In this document: positions 26,430 to 35,178 of the stretch, piece after piece
How positions within the stretch are numbered: position 1 is the first letter of the stretch
Layout of the letters: the number at the start of each line of letters is the position of its first letter
NCBI RefSeq assembly: GCF_900129545.1
Contig: NZ_FQWB01000001.1
Span: 1,178,001 to 1,242,000, forward strand
Direction: 5' to 3'
DNA: 64,000 nt
DNA from: Flavobacterium fluvii
Lineage (GTDB): Bacteria; Bacteroidota; Bacteroidia; Flavobacteriales; Flavobacteriaceae
Made by a program: the position numbers and the translations under genes
Notes under the pieces: generated by a model
Told to the model about the DNA's origin: nothing
The model's database searches: none
The model's input: the letters and a program-made list of their open reading frames with translations, nothing else

Positions 26430-28916
26430 ATGAAAAAAAGTATACTACTCAATTTGTTTTTTTTATTTGCCATGACAAGCTCCCTTTTTGCCCAGACAAA
26501 AGTTAGCGGTGTTGTCGTGGACAAGTCAAATCGTCCTGTCCCTTTTGCAAACATAGCTTTCCAAAATTCGACTGAAGGCGTTGTGTCCAATGAAGACGGT
26601 ATTTTTTATCTGGAATCTCCAAAAAACTATACTACGATTGTAATTACTTCGGTAGGATTTTCAGACAAGGAAATTGTTTTGGAAAAACCTGTCACATACA
26701 AAATTACGGTTCAGTTGAGCGAGGTTTTGAGTTTAAATGAAGTGGTGATTTATGCGGGCAAAACATCCAAAAAGAATAATCCGGCACTTGATATTCTGAG
26801 AAAAATTTGGGAAAGAAGACGCAAAAATGGTTTGCATTTATTCAAGCAATACCAAATGGAAAAGTACGAGAAAATTGAGTTTGACTTGAATACCATTGAT
26901 ACGGCTTACATGAAAAAGAAGCTCTTCAAGGGGATGGAATTTATTTTCAAGCATGTAGATACCTCGAAGATTACGGGAAAAACGTATTTGCCTATTTTTA
27001 TAAACGAGGCCTTGTCTGATGTGTATGGAGACAACAATTTAAAGAAGGTAAAAGAAAAAACAAAAGCCAATAAAACTTCTGGCTTTAACGGCAACCAACA
27101 AATTTTGGCCTTTGTAAACGATTTGTATACCGACTTCGATATTTATGACAACCACCTCACTTTTTTTGATAAAAGTTTTACAAGCCCTTTATCGACATCA
27201 GGAATTGATGTTTACAATTATATTTTAAGGGACAGTGCTTTTGTAGATAAAAAGTGGTGTTACAATATTGTGTTTTATCCAAGGCGTAAAAACGAATTGA
27301 CTTTTAAAGGTGATTTTTGGGTAAGCGATACCACTTACGCCATAAAAAACATCAATATGGCAGTTACCAAAAGTGCCAATATTAACTGGGTAAAAGATAT
27401 TTACATCGAACAGGAATTTGAAGTAATGAATGATTCCGTTTTTCTTTTGACCAAGGATTACATGATGACTGATTTTGCTTTAAACAAAAAAGACAAATCC
27501 AAAGGTGTTTATGGTAAACGAACCACTTACTACAGAGACCATAAATTCAATGTTGAAAAACCCGAGAATTTTTACAAAGAAGAAGTCAATTATTTAGACA
27601 AAGAGGTCTATAATAAATCAGAAGAATATTGGGAGGAAAACCGTTTCGAAAATCTGACCAAAGATGAAAAAGGGGTTTACAAAATGCTGGACACCTTGCA
27701 AACCGTCAAGAAATTCCAGCAACTATACAGTTTGGTCGAAATATTGGATAGTGGATATCTTCATTTTGGAAATTTGGATTATGGTCCTATATTCGCTATG
27801 GTTGGACAAAACTCTGTGGAAGGATTGAGATTGCGAACGGGAGTAAGAACTTATTTTGGTCCCAATGATCCTTGGCGATTGCAATCGTATATTGCCTATG
27901 GATTTAAAGACGATAAAATCAAATATGGAATTACCGGAAAATGGATGGTAAACGACAAAAAAAGAATTATTTTATCAGCCGGAAACCGTAGGGATATTGA
28001 ACAAATCGGTGCTTCTCTCACTACAACAAATAATGTTTTGGGGCGCAATTATGCCTCCTCGGGATTGATTACAGTTGGCAGCAACAATAAACTGACCAAT
28101 GTGAATTTGAGTAATGTACAATTTGAAATTGAACCGATAAAAAATCTAATTTTCGGAACGGGAGTCACCTACCGAACCTTGATTTCTGCCAGTCCCGAAT
28201 TTAGCCTGGATTTTTACACGGATTTGTCCCAAACCACCAAAAAAAGTCAGGTAAAACAATCTGAAGTGAACTTGCTGGTCGAATATACGCCAAACAAGAA
28301 ACCGATTGGCTTTGGTGTGGAAAGAGATGTCGCAGACAATCCGTTTACCAGTCTTTTCGTGACGTATAGTCAAGGATTCAAAAATTTGTTTTCCAGTGAT
28401 TTCAACTATAAAAAATTACAGTTGTATTACAGGCAGCCCATAATTATTGGACCATTGGGACGATCAAACCTTACTGTCGAAATGGGAAAAACATTTGGAT
28501 ACATCCCTCTTGGATTAATGAGCGTGGTGCCTGGAAATCAATCCATTTTCGATATTTCGAATACCTTCAGCAATCTTCAATACTATGAATTTGTTGCCGA
28601 TCAATATGTGACTTTTAAGTGGGATCACGATTTTCAAGGGCGATTTTTTGCCAGAATTCCTTTTATGAGAAAGCTGAATTGGCGTGAAAACATTGGATTT
28701 AAATCGGTTTACGGAACAGTTTCTGACGACAATAGAACGATAAATGCCTCGGGATTGGTTTACAACGCACCCGAAAAAGTGTATTGGGAATACAGCGCAG
28801 GAGTTGGAAACATCTTCAAGTTTTTTCGTGTAGATTTCTCTTGGAGAGGAAACTATCTTGAAATGCCCGATGCCAACAAATTTGCAATCAAAATTTCTAT
28901 GGGATTTTATTTTTAG
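26430..28916 (+). CDS. DUF5686-family outer-membrane protein with carboxypeptidase-like domain
   Basis: An 828-residue exported protein. From ATG 26430 it has a signal peptide (MKKSILLNLFFLFAMTSSLFAQ), then a CarboxypepD-reg-like beta-sandwich (about residues 22-100: TKVSGVVVDKSNRPVPFANI), then a long DUF5686 region rich in beta-strands and ending in FAIKISMGFYF, typical of an outer-membrane barrel terminus. The family is widespread in Bacteroidota and its function is unknown. The upstream ATG at 26412 adds only six residues and lies in the pdhB terminator, so it is disfavoured. It appears to be a single-gene unit. Confidence 0.85.
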   Translation: MKKSILLNLFFLFAMTSSLFAQTKVSGVVVDKSNRPVPFANIAFQNSTEGVVSNEDGIFYLESPKNYTTIVITSVGFSDKEIVLEKPVTYKITVQLSEVLSLNEVVIYAGKTSKKNNPALDILRKIWERRRKNGLHLFKQYQMEKYEKIEFDLNTIDTAYMKKKLFKGMEFIFKHVDTSKITGKTYLPIFINEALSDVYGDNNLKKVKEKTKANKTSGFNGNQQILAFVNDLYTDFDIYDNHLTFFDKSFTSPLSTSGIDVYNYILRDSAFVDKKWCYNIVFYPRRKNELTFKGDFWVSDTTYAIKNINMAVTKSANINWVKDIYIEQEFEVMNDSVFLLTKDYMMTDFALNKKDKSKGVYGKRTTYYRDHKFNVEKPENFYKEEVNYLDKEVYNKSEEYWEENRFENLTKDEKGVYKMLDTLQTVKKFQQLYSLVEILDSGYLHFGNLDYGPIFAMVGQNSVEGLRLRTGVRTYFGPNDPWRLQSYIAYGFKDDKIKYGITGKWMVNDKKRIILSAGNRRDIEQIGASLTTTNNVLGRNYASSGLITVGSNNKLTNVNLSNVQFEIEPIKNLIFGTGVTYRTLISASPEFSLDFYTDLSQTTKKSQVKQSEVNLLVEYTPNKKPIGFGVERDVADNPFTSLFVTYSQGFKNLFSSDFNYKKLQLYYRQPIIIGPLGRSNLTVEMGKTFGYIPLGLMSVVPGNQSIFDISNTFSNLQYYEFVADQYVTFKWDHDFQGRFFARIPFMRKLNWRENIGFKSVYGTVSDDNRTINASGLVYNAPEKVYWEYSAGVGNIFKFFRVDFSWRGNYLEMPDANKFAIKISMGFYF

Positions 28917-28962
28917 AAACCAATATTGTTAAACATTTCCAAGTATCCGCTTTTAAAATTTT

Positions 28963-29077
28963 CAACCACAAATTACACGAATTTTCACAAATTTCATTGC
29001 TGTTTTAAATGCATTTGTTTCACTTATTAGATTTGATCTGGTTACGGATTTGTGTGAATTTGTGTAATTTGTGGTCA
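28963..29077. repeat. Imperfect inverted repeat (about 32-bp arms)
   Basis: The left arm at 28963-28995 (core CCACAAATTACACGAATTTT) pairs with the right arm at 29046-29077 (core TGTGTAATTTGTGG) with about five mismatches across 50 bases of spacer. It lies between the DUF5686 gene and the glycosylase gene. The same word family is, as I recall, dispersed in many Flavobacterium genomes. Confidence 0.7.
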
Positions 29078-29126
29078 ACTTTTTTTTAAAAGCTTTCCAT
29101 TTTCATCAGGGCAAAAAAACGAACTT

Positions 29127-29192
29127 ATGCAAGAAGCCATTCAATATCTTTCAGAAATAGATGCCGTTTTCAAACATATTGTCGAAAAATAA
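29127..29192 (+). pseudogene. Detached 5' end of the DNA glycosylase gene, closed by TAA
   Basis: ATG 29127 opens 21 codons (MQEAIQYLSEIDAVFKHIVEK) followed by TAA at 29190. The frame is the same as that of the glycosylase, whose first ATG is at 29196. In homologues, as I recall, the sequence runs on from such a helix through Tyr-Gly into PxIPKRPQGF, so TAA replaces an expected TAT/TAC codon. It is either a nonsense mutation or a sequencing error. Confidence 0.65.
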
Positions 29193-29195
29193 GGA

Positions 29196-29729
29196 ATGCC
29201 AACAATTCCAAAACGTCCACAAGGTTTTGAAACATTGGTACTTTTGATCCTGGAACAGCAGGTTTCCATAGATTCCGCCAAAGCCACTTTTCTAAAACTC
29301 AAAGCCAAAGAAGCAAACTTACAACCCGAATCATTGCTTCGCATTTCAGAAGAAGAATACAGGAATATTGGCGTAAGCCGACAAAAAACGACTTACATCA
29401 AGGCTTTGTCCCATTCGATAATTCAAGACGAAATTGACATAGCAAGTCTGGCGACCAAATCTCCAGAACTTGTTCGGGAGGAATTAATCAAAATCAAGGG
29501 AATTGGCAACTGGACCATCGATGTTTATTTGATGTTTTCGCTCCAGACTCCGGATATTATTCCGCTGGGTGACATTGCCATCATAAACACCATAAAGGAA
29601 TTGCTCGACATTCACGACAGGCAAGAAATGGAAAACTATGTTGCAAAATGGAGTCCTCATCGGTCTGCGGCAAGCTTTTTATTGTGGCATTATTACTTAA
29701 ATAAAAGGAATCGAAAGGTAGTTTATTGA
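29196..29729 (+). CDS. HhH-GPD DNA-3-methyladenine glycosylase (N-terminally shortened)
   Basis: A 177-residue AlkA-like base-excision repair glycosylase, which removes alkylated bases from DNA. The helix-hairpin-helix is IKGIGNWTIDVYLMF and the catalytic Asp lies in PLGDIAI; PTIPKRPQGFETLVLLILEQQVS is the conserved start of the HhH-GPD domain. The first helix is cut off by the stop codon at 29190. The catalytic domain is complete from the internal ATG 29196, so re-initiation could still give an active enzyme. It is an isolated plus-strand gene between repeat DNA and ppa. Confidence 0.85.
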   Translation: MPTIPKRPQGFETLVLLILEQQVSIDSAKATFLKLKAKEANLQPESLLRISEEEYRNIGVSRQKTTYIKALSHSIIQDEIDIASLATKSPELVREELIKIKGIGNWTIDVYLMFSLQTPDIIPLGDIAIINTIKELLDIHDRQEMENYVAKWSPHRSAASFLLWHYYLNKRNRKVVY

Positions 29730-29777
29730 TTTATAAACAATATCGAAATCGTAATGAATGATAAAGCTAGTTTTTTA

Positions 29778-29807
29778 TTGTGAAAACCTAAAGTTTAATT
29801 AAGTTTG
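29778..29807 (+). promoter_or_regulatory. Promoter of ppa
   Basis: TTG at 29778-29780 and TAAGTTTG at 29800-29807 are 19 bases apart, a good match to the Bacteroidota consensus. The start codon follows 33 bases later. Confidence 0.55.
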
Positions 29808-29840
29808 CAAACAGAAATTTAGAAAATAAAAAAACCAAAA

Positions 29841-30371
29841 ATGGCAGCAGATAAAATAAACACTTTTGATGTGTTGATCGAAATTCCAAGAGGAAGCAGA
29901 AACAAGTATGAATATGATTTTGAAATAAAAAGAATACGTTTCGACAGAATGTTGTTCTCTTCGATGATGTATCCAGCAGACTACGGATTTTTCCCTGAAA
30001 CTTTAGCCTTGGATGGTGACCCGTTGGATGTTTTAGTTTTGATAAACGAACCTACTTTTCCTGGTTGCGTGATGGAAGTAAAGCCAATCGGTGTTTTCCA
30101 CATGGCAGACGACAAAGGTTCTGACGACAAAATAATTTGTGTGCCGGTTTCGGATCCAATATGGAGTTCATTGAAGGATTTGAGCGATATCAATCCACAC
30201 TTGTTGAAAGAAATTGAGCATTTTTTCCAAGTTTACAAAGATTTAGAGCAAAAAAGAGTTGACGTGGAAGGTTGGGGAGACGTGAATGAAGCGATGTCAA
30301 TTATTAAAGAATGTACTGAACGTTTCGACCAAATTGAAAATAAACCGGCAGGTTTGTTCAGTATTAAATAA
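29841..30371 (+). CDS. ppa: Inorganic pyrophosphatase (soluble, family I)
   Basis: A 176-residue family I pyrophosphatase, which hydrolyses PPi to phosphate in the cytoplasm with Mg2+. The signature DGDPLDVLVL with its three Asp is intact, as are the EIPRGSRNKYEYD substrate-binding segment and the YPADYGFFPETLALDGDP region. The gene has its own promoter and terminator. The next gene encodes the membrane pyrophosphatase, so two PPi-consuming enzymes of different type are adjacent. Confidence 0.97.
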   Translation: MAADKINTFDVLIEIPRGSRNKYEYDFEIKRIRFDRMLFSSMMYPADYGFFPETLALDGDPLDVLVLINEPTFPGCVMEVKPIGVFHMADDKGSDDKIICVPVSDPIWSSLKDLSDINPHLLKEIEHFFQVYKDLEQKRVDVEGWGDVNEAMSIIKECTERFDQIENKPAGLFSIK

Positions 30372-30424
30372 TAACAATAATGTTAAAAGTGCTTTTGTTT
30401 TTCAGGAGCATTTTTTTTAGATTT

Positions 30425-30457
30425 AAAAAGCAGCACTTCTCGAAGTGTTGCTTTTTT
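30425..30457 (+). terminator. ppa terminator
   Basis: AAAAAGCAGCACTT pairs with AAGTGTTGCTTTTT (one G-U pair) around a CTCG loop, followed by T residues. Confidence 0.85.
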
Positions 30458-30758
30458 GTTTATAGGTGTTTTGCCGCTCTTTGGCGTAAGTTAGAAATAA
30501 GGATTTCCGAAATAATTTCCAGATTTAGGCGTCAATAGTTTAGTTTATCGAAAAGTCTTTAAGGTTTCAAGTTGTAAAAATAGTGAAAACAGAAAACAGC
30601 TATTTTGGATTGGAAATAATTATTGGAATTATTCTCAATTTTTGAAGATTGTTTAAGGTGAAATTGTTGTATTGTTGGCAAAAAATGCTATTTGATGAGT
30701 ATTAAATAATTTTAGTATATTATTTTTTAACAAACAGCAATATTATTGTGTTGGAGTG

Positions 30759-30789
30759 TTGTTTTTTCAATATCATTATAGTACGTTTG
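30759..30789 (+). promoter_or_regulatory. Promoter of hppA
   Basis: TTG at 30759-30761 and TACGTTTG at 30782-30789 are 20 bases apart, matching the Bacteroidota promoter pattern. Transcription should begin near 30796, giving a leader of about 47 bases. Confidence 0.6.
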
Positions 30790-30842
30790 CATCATAACGA
30801 CAGTACTTTTTTGTCGGAAAAATTTATAAAAAATCTATATTT

Positions 30843-33419
30843 ATGAATACAATAATGATTTATGTGCCAATAATTATGGCGTTGTTGGGATTGGCTTTTA
30901 TGGCTTTCAAAAGAGCGTGGGTTTTGAAACAAGATGCCGGCGACGGAAAGATGAAGGAGATTTCAGATCATATCTACGAAGGAGCATTGGCTTTTCTTAA
31001 TGCAGAATATAAATTGTTGGCAAGATTTGTTGTTGTTATTAGTATTGTTTTAGCAGGAGTTACGTACATCCCTGGAATATCAACTCATTTACTAATTGTT
31101 GTTGCCTTTGTTTTTGGTGCTTTTTTCTCGGCTTTGGCTGGGAATATGGGAATGAAAATCGCAACAAAAACAAATGTTAGGACAACGCAAGCTGCTCGAA
31201 CCAGTTTGCCGCAAGCGCTGAAAGTTTCTTTTGGAGGTGGAACGGTAATGGGATTGGGTGTTGCAGGTTTGGCTGTTTTGGGTTTGACTTCTTTCTTTAT
31301 TCTGTTTTTCAATATTTTTATGGGAGGCGTTTGGACTTCTACCGAAGACATGACCATCGTTTTGGAAACCTTGGCGGGTTTCTCGCTTGGAGCAGAATCT
31401 ATTGCTTTGTTTGCCCGTGTTGGTGGTGGAATTTATACCAAAGCCGCAGATGTTGGTGCCGATTTAGTGGGCAAAGTGGAGGCTGGAATTCCAGAAGACG
31501 ATCCAAGAAATCCAGCTACAATTGCAGATAACGTGGGTGATAATGTGGGTGACGTTGCCGGAATGGGAGCTGATTTATTTGGTTCTTATGTAGCAACAGT
31601 TCTGGCCGCAATGGTTCTTGGAAATTATGTTATCAAGGATATGGGCGGAAAAATCGAAGATACTTTCGGCGGAATAGGACCTATTTTATTGCCGATGGCA
31701 ATCGCAGGTTTTGGAATACTATTCTCCATCATCGGAACAATGTTGGTTAAAATCACGAATAACGATGCTAAAGAAAAACAAGTGCAAGGAGCCTTGAATG
31801 TTGGAAACTGGGTTTCCATTGGCTTAACTGCCGTAGCTTGCTTTTTCTTGGTTCAATATATGTTGCCTCAAACCATGAAAATGGATTTCTTTGGCGAAGG
31901 ATCGCAAGAGATTTCCTCAATGCGAGTTTTCTATGCGACCATCGTCGGATTGATTGTTGGTGCGGTTATTTCGTCAGTTACTGAATATTATACAGGTTTG
32001 GGTACAAAACCAGTTATGGCCATTGTACAAAAATCGTCAACAGGGTCGGCAACAAATGTTATTGCTGGTTTGGCTACGGGAATGATTTCCACGTTTCCAA
32101 CGGTTTTATTGTTTGCAGCCGCCATTTGGACTTCTTATGCTTTTGCAGGATTTTATGGAGTAGCATTGGCTGCTTCTGCCATGATGGCCACAACGGCGAT
32201 GCAATTGGCAATCGATGCTTTTGGACCCATCTCGGACAATGCTGGTGGAATTGCTGAAATGAGTGAATTGCCGAAAGAAGTTCGTACTCGTACCGATATT
32301 TTGGATTCTGTAGGAAACACGACAGCTGCAACTGGAAAAGGATTTGCCATTGCCTCGGCGGCATTGACTTCCTTGGCTTTGTTTGCTGCTTATGTAACTT
32401 TTACCGGAATTGACGGAATCAATATTTTCAAAGCGCCAGTTTTGGCAATGTTGTTCGTTGGTGGAATGATACCGGTGGTTTTCTCTGCATTGGCAATGAA
32501 CTCCGTTGGAAAAGCCGCCATGGACATGGTGTATGAAGTGCGTCGCCAGTTCAAGGAAATTCCTGGAATTATGGAAGGAACCGGAAAACCGGAATACGGT
32601 AAATGTGTGGCAATTTCTACCCAAGCCGCTTTACGTGAAATGATGTTGCCAGGAGTTTTGACCATTGGTTTTCCTATTGCCATCGTGCTTTTGGGAAAAA
32701 TAGTTTACAGCGACAACAACCAATTAATTGCCGAAATGTTGGGAGGTTATATGGCTGGAGTTACTGTTTCAGGAGTACTTTGGGCTATTTTCCAAAATAA
32801 TGCGGGAGGTGCTTGGGACAATGCCAAGAAATCATTTGAAGCAGGTGTCATGATTAATGGCGAAATGACATACAAAGGTTCCGATGCGCACAAAGCTGCC
32901 GTAACCGGAGATACCGTTGGGGATCCATTCAAGGATACTTCTGGACCTTCCATGAATATCTTGATTAAATTGACGTGTTTGATAGGATTGGTAGTTGCCC
33001 CAATTTTAGGAAACGGAACTTCTGAAAATGCTATTCCACATTGTCCGTTGCCACCCAAAGAGATGAAATGTACTATGATGGAAAAAGGTGCAATGATGGG
33101 CAAATGCGATATGTCAAAATGTGCCACGATGACCAAAGAAGAGTGTGCCAAAATGTGTGACGAAAAAGGCTGTACTCCAGAGCAAAAAGAAATGTGCATG
33201 TCGCATTATGATGCCAACGGGAAATTTATTGAGCATAAAACTGAAAAAGCGTGTTGTGCCAAAAAAGGAATGGTTGACAAAAATGTAAAAGTTGAAATTA
33301 TCAATACGGATGGAAAAGCAAAAGCGACGGTGACCACTTCCGAAAAAGGAAATGTAAACGTCCAAGTTTTTGAAGGTTCCTTAGAAGAAGTCAAGGCTAA
33401 AGTGGGAGCTTTGAAATAG
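30843..33419 (+). CDS. hppA: Membrane-bound ion-pumping pyrophosphatase with Cys/Met-rich C-terminal extension
   Basis: An 858-residue membrane pyrophosphatase that couples PPi hydrolysis to Na+ and/or H+ export. Residues 1-724 form the usual 16-helix enzyme: ADVGADLVGKVEAGIPEDDPRNPA and DNVGDNVGDVAGMGADLFGSY carry the PPi/Mg ligands. GNTTAATGKGFAIASAAL has Ala in the position that marks the K+-dependent class, often Na+-pumping. Residues 725-858 are extra: a segment with ten Cys and many Met (KCTMMEKGAMMGKCDMSKC, then KEECAKMCDEKGCTPEQ), followed by a short hydrophilic beta-like tail. The C-terminus of this family faces away from the cytoplasm, so the tail is likely periplasmic. Confidence 0.95.
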   Translation: MNTIMIYVPIIMALLGLAFMAFKRAWVLKQDAGDGKMKEISDHIYEGALAFLNAEYKLLARFVVVISIVLAGVTYIPGISTHLLIVVAFVFGAFFSALAGNMGMKIATKTNVRTTQAARTSLPQALKVSFGGGTVMGLGVAGLAVLGLTSFFILFFNIFMGGVWTSTEDMTIVLETLAGFSLGAESIALFARVGGGIYTKAADVGADLVGKVEAGIPEDDPRNPATIADNVGDNVGDVAGMGADLFGSYVATVLAAMVLGNYVIKDMGGKIEDTFGGIGPILLPMAIAGFGILFSIIGTMLVKITNNDAKEKQVQGALNVGNWVSIGLTAVACFFLVQYMLPQTMKMDFFGEGSQEISSMRVFYATIVGLIVGAVISSVTEYYTGLGTKPVMAIVQKSSTGSATNVIAGLATGMISTFPTVLLFAAAIWTSYAFAGFYGVALAASAMMATTAMQLAIDAFGPISDNAGGIAEMSELPKEVRTRTDILDSVGNTTAATGKGFAIASAALTSLALFAAYVTFTGIDGINIFKAPVLAMLFVGGMIPVVFSALAMNSVGKAAMDMVYEVRRQFKEIPGIMEGTGKPEYGKCVAISTQAALREMMLPGVLTIGFPIAIVLLGKIVYSDNNQLIAEMLGGYMAGVTVSGVLWAIFQNNAGGAWDNAKKSFEAGVMINGEMTYKGSDAHKAAVTGDTVGDPFKDTSGPSMNILIKLTCLIGLVVAPILGNGTSENAIPHCPLPPKEMKCTMMEKGAMMGKCDMSKCATMTKEECAKMCDEKGCTPEQKEMCMSHYDANGKFIEHKTEKACCAKKGMVDKNVKVEIINTDGKAKATVTTSEKGNVNVQVFEGSLEEVKAKVGALK

Positions 33420-33441
33420 TGTCTTTCCGTATTTAGATCAT

Positions 33442-33474
33442 AAAAAATGCCTCACGAAAGTGAGGCATTTTTTT
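33442..33474. terminator. Bidirectional terminator
   Basis: AAAAAATGCCTCAC/GTGAGGCATTTTTT stem with GAAA loop and T runs on both strands, between the convergent hppA and deoxynucleoside kinase genes. Confidence 0.92.
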
Positions 33475-33496
33475 ATATTATCTGAAAATCTATGTT

Positions 33497-34111
33497 CTAA
33501 AACAATCCATTCAACTCGGCATCGATTTTATTGATAATCATTCCCAAATCTTCAGGATTGTCAACAAAATTGATATTGTCCACATCGATAATCAATAATT
33601 TTCCTTTCGTGTAAGTCTGAATCCAAGCTTCGTAGCGTTCGTTCAATCGGTTGAGGTAATCTATGGAAATCGTGTTTTCGTATTCACGACCGCGTTTGTG
33701 GATTTGACCGACTAAATTAGGGATTGAACTTCGTAGATAAATTAGCATATCGGGTGCTTTTACCATTGATTCCATTAATTCAAAAAGCGAAGTATAGTTC
33801 TGGAAATCACGGTTGGTCATCAAGCCCATGGCGTGAAGATTGGGTGCAAAAATATGTGCATCTTCGTAAATGGTTCTGTCTTGGATGATTTTTTTGCCGC
33901 TTTCGCGAATTTGCAACACCTGGCGAAAACGACTGTTCAGGAAATAAATCTGCAAATTAAACGACCAACGCTCCATTTGGTGATAGAAATCATCCAAGTA
34001 AGGATTGTCGACCACGTCTTCAAAATGAGGTTCCCATTTAAAATGTTTTGCCAGTAAACGTGTCAATGTCGTTTTTCCTGCGCCTATGTTTCCTGCTACT
34101 GCTATGTGCAT
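33497..34111 (-). CDS. Deoxynucleoside kinase
   Basis: A 204-residue P-loop kinase of the dNK/dGK family that phosphorylates deoxynucleosides for salvage. The Walker A loop is GNIGAGKTTL at the N-terminus, the DRTIYEDAHIFA segment holds the family DRS/DRT motif, and RGREYENTISIDYL contributes the lid region. Its ATG overlaps the stop codon of the upstream gene (TAATG), so the two are translationally coupled. A second dNK-like domain is fused to HPPK at 63.7 kb in this window. Confidence 0.92.
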   Translation of the reverse strand: MHIAVAGNIGAGKTTLTRLLAKHFKWEPHFEDVVDNPYLDDFYHQMERWSFNLQIYFLNSRFRQVLQIRESGKKIIQDRTIYEDAHIFAPNLHAMGLMTNRDFQNYTSLFELMESMVKAPDMLIYLRSSIPNLVGQIHKRGREYENTISIDYLNRLNERYEAWIQTYTKGKLLIIDVDNINFVDNPEDLGMIINKIDAELNGLF

Positions 34112-34902
34112 TACGGTATTGAGATTTTATAATTGCTAATTCCTTGGTTGGTAAAAATAGACAAAATTTGGTCTTTGTAATAGAAATTTTTAAATGATTT
34201 TTCCACATTTTCAATCGGGGAAATCGTTTTGTTTTTCAAATCCTGAACATATAATTTTCCTTCTTTTAAAAAGATAATGTATTGGTTTGAAGCAATTTGA
34301 ATCTGGTCAAAAAAGGCAACTTTTCCCAAGCTGCTGATTTTTCCAAAAACATCGCAAGAGTACCAATTCAGGTTGTTGTCTATCCATTGAAAAGTATTGA
34401 AATCGGATTGGTAGTATTTTATGCTTCCTGAAATGGAAGGTGTTATCGATTGGAACACGTTTTTCAAGTAGTCAAAAAGTCCAATTTGTTGGGTCAAACT
34501 GTTGTAAATCCAAAGCCTGTTTTGGGAAGCAATTCCGGTTGCGGTAGCCATTATTGGAACATCATTCTCGGAAAGATTTATTTTTTGGGTTTCGCTCAAC
34601 TGATTGTCCAAAAGAATAATCGTGTTGAAATTTTCATAAAACAACATAATTTTCAATGGGTTTTGGACGTCAATTTTTGTTGGTCTTCCCAGAGAAATAT
34701 TTTTGTATTCAAAAGATTCGTCTTTTTTGCGCTTGGACAAAACATTGTTTTTTATCGAATAGTAAAAACCAAATTGATCGTATCCCATGAAATTATCTGC
34801 GACAAGGGCTGTCGAATCCAGTTTGGTGGCAACAAATATTTTATCCTGTCCATAAGAAACAGCAATGAATAAAATAAAGAATAAGAGAAAGGTTTTTTTC
34901 AT
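34111..34902 (-). CDS. Secreted protein of unknown function, coupled to deoxynucleoside kinase
   Basis: A 263-residue protein with a signal peptide (MKKTFLLFFILFIAVSYGQ). The rest alternates short beta-strands with Trp, Tyr and Asn turns in a repetitive way (WIYNSLTQQIGLFDY, WYSCDVFGKISSLG, YVQDLKNKTISPIE), resembling a small beta-propeller. I recognise no named domain. It overlaps the kinase gene by one base (TAATG), so both are made from one transcript although one product is exported and the other cytoplasmic. Confidence 0.75.
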   Translation of the reverse strand: MKKTFLLFFILFIAVSYGQDKIFVATKLDSTALVADNFMGYDQFGFYYSIKNNVLSKRKKDESFEYKNISLGRPTKIDVQNPLKIMLFYENFNTIILLDNQLSETQKINLSENDVPIMATATGIASQNRLWIYNSLTQQIGLFDYLKNVFQSITPSISGSIKYYQSDFNTFQWIDNNLNWYSCDVFGKISSLGKVAFFDQIQIASNQYIIFLKEGKLYVQDLKNKTISPIENVEKSFKNFYYKDQILSIFTNQGISNYKISIP

Positions 34903-35178
34903 AAGCGCACCAAATTACAAAAAAATGAATTAAAGCTGTTGGATATTTTCAATTTCAAGTCAGGGTTTCATGTTCATCTGTTTAAAAACACAATCTATCT
35001 ATAGGTTTGGGGAACTTGTATGTTTAATTTTCCTTGTTGGTTTATTAATGCTACTTTTGATAGAATGCTTTTTACGGAAAGCTAAATTACCATTAAACCC
35101 TTTGCATTAATAAATGTCTAATTTGTTAATTGTAACAAAAACATTTTTGAATTGTCTTATATAAAAAAATTAAAACTT

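Larger units (their letters stand above)
30372..30842. other. Intergenic region between ppa and hppA
   Basis: About 470 bases. The left part holds the ppa terminator (30425-30457). The right end holds the hppA promoter (30759-30789). The 300 bases between them are AT-rich, with no frame I can support and no recognisable RNA. Confidence 0.6.

Noticed and set aside
28917..29126. CRISPR or insertion-sequence end at the inverted repeat
   Set aside because: Only two arms in inverted orientation, no transposase, no regular spacers and no visible target duplication.
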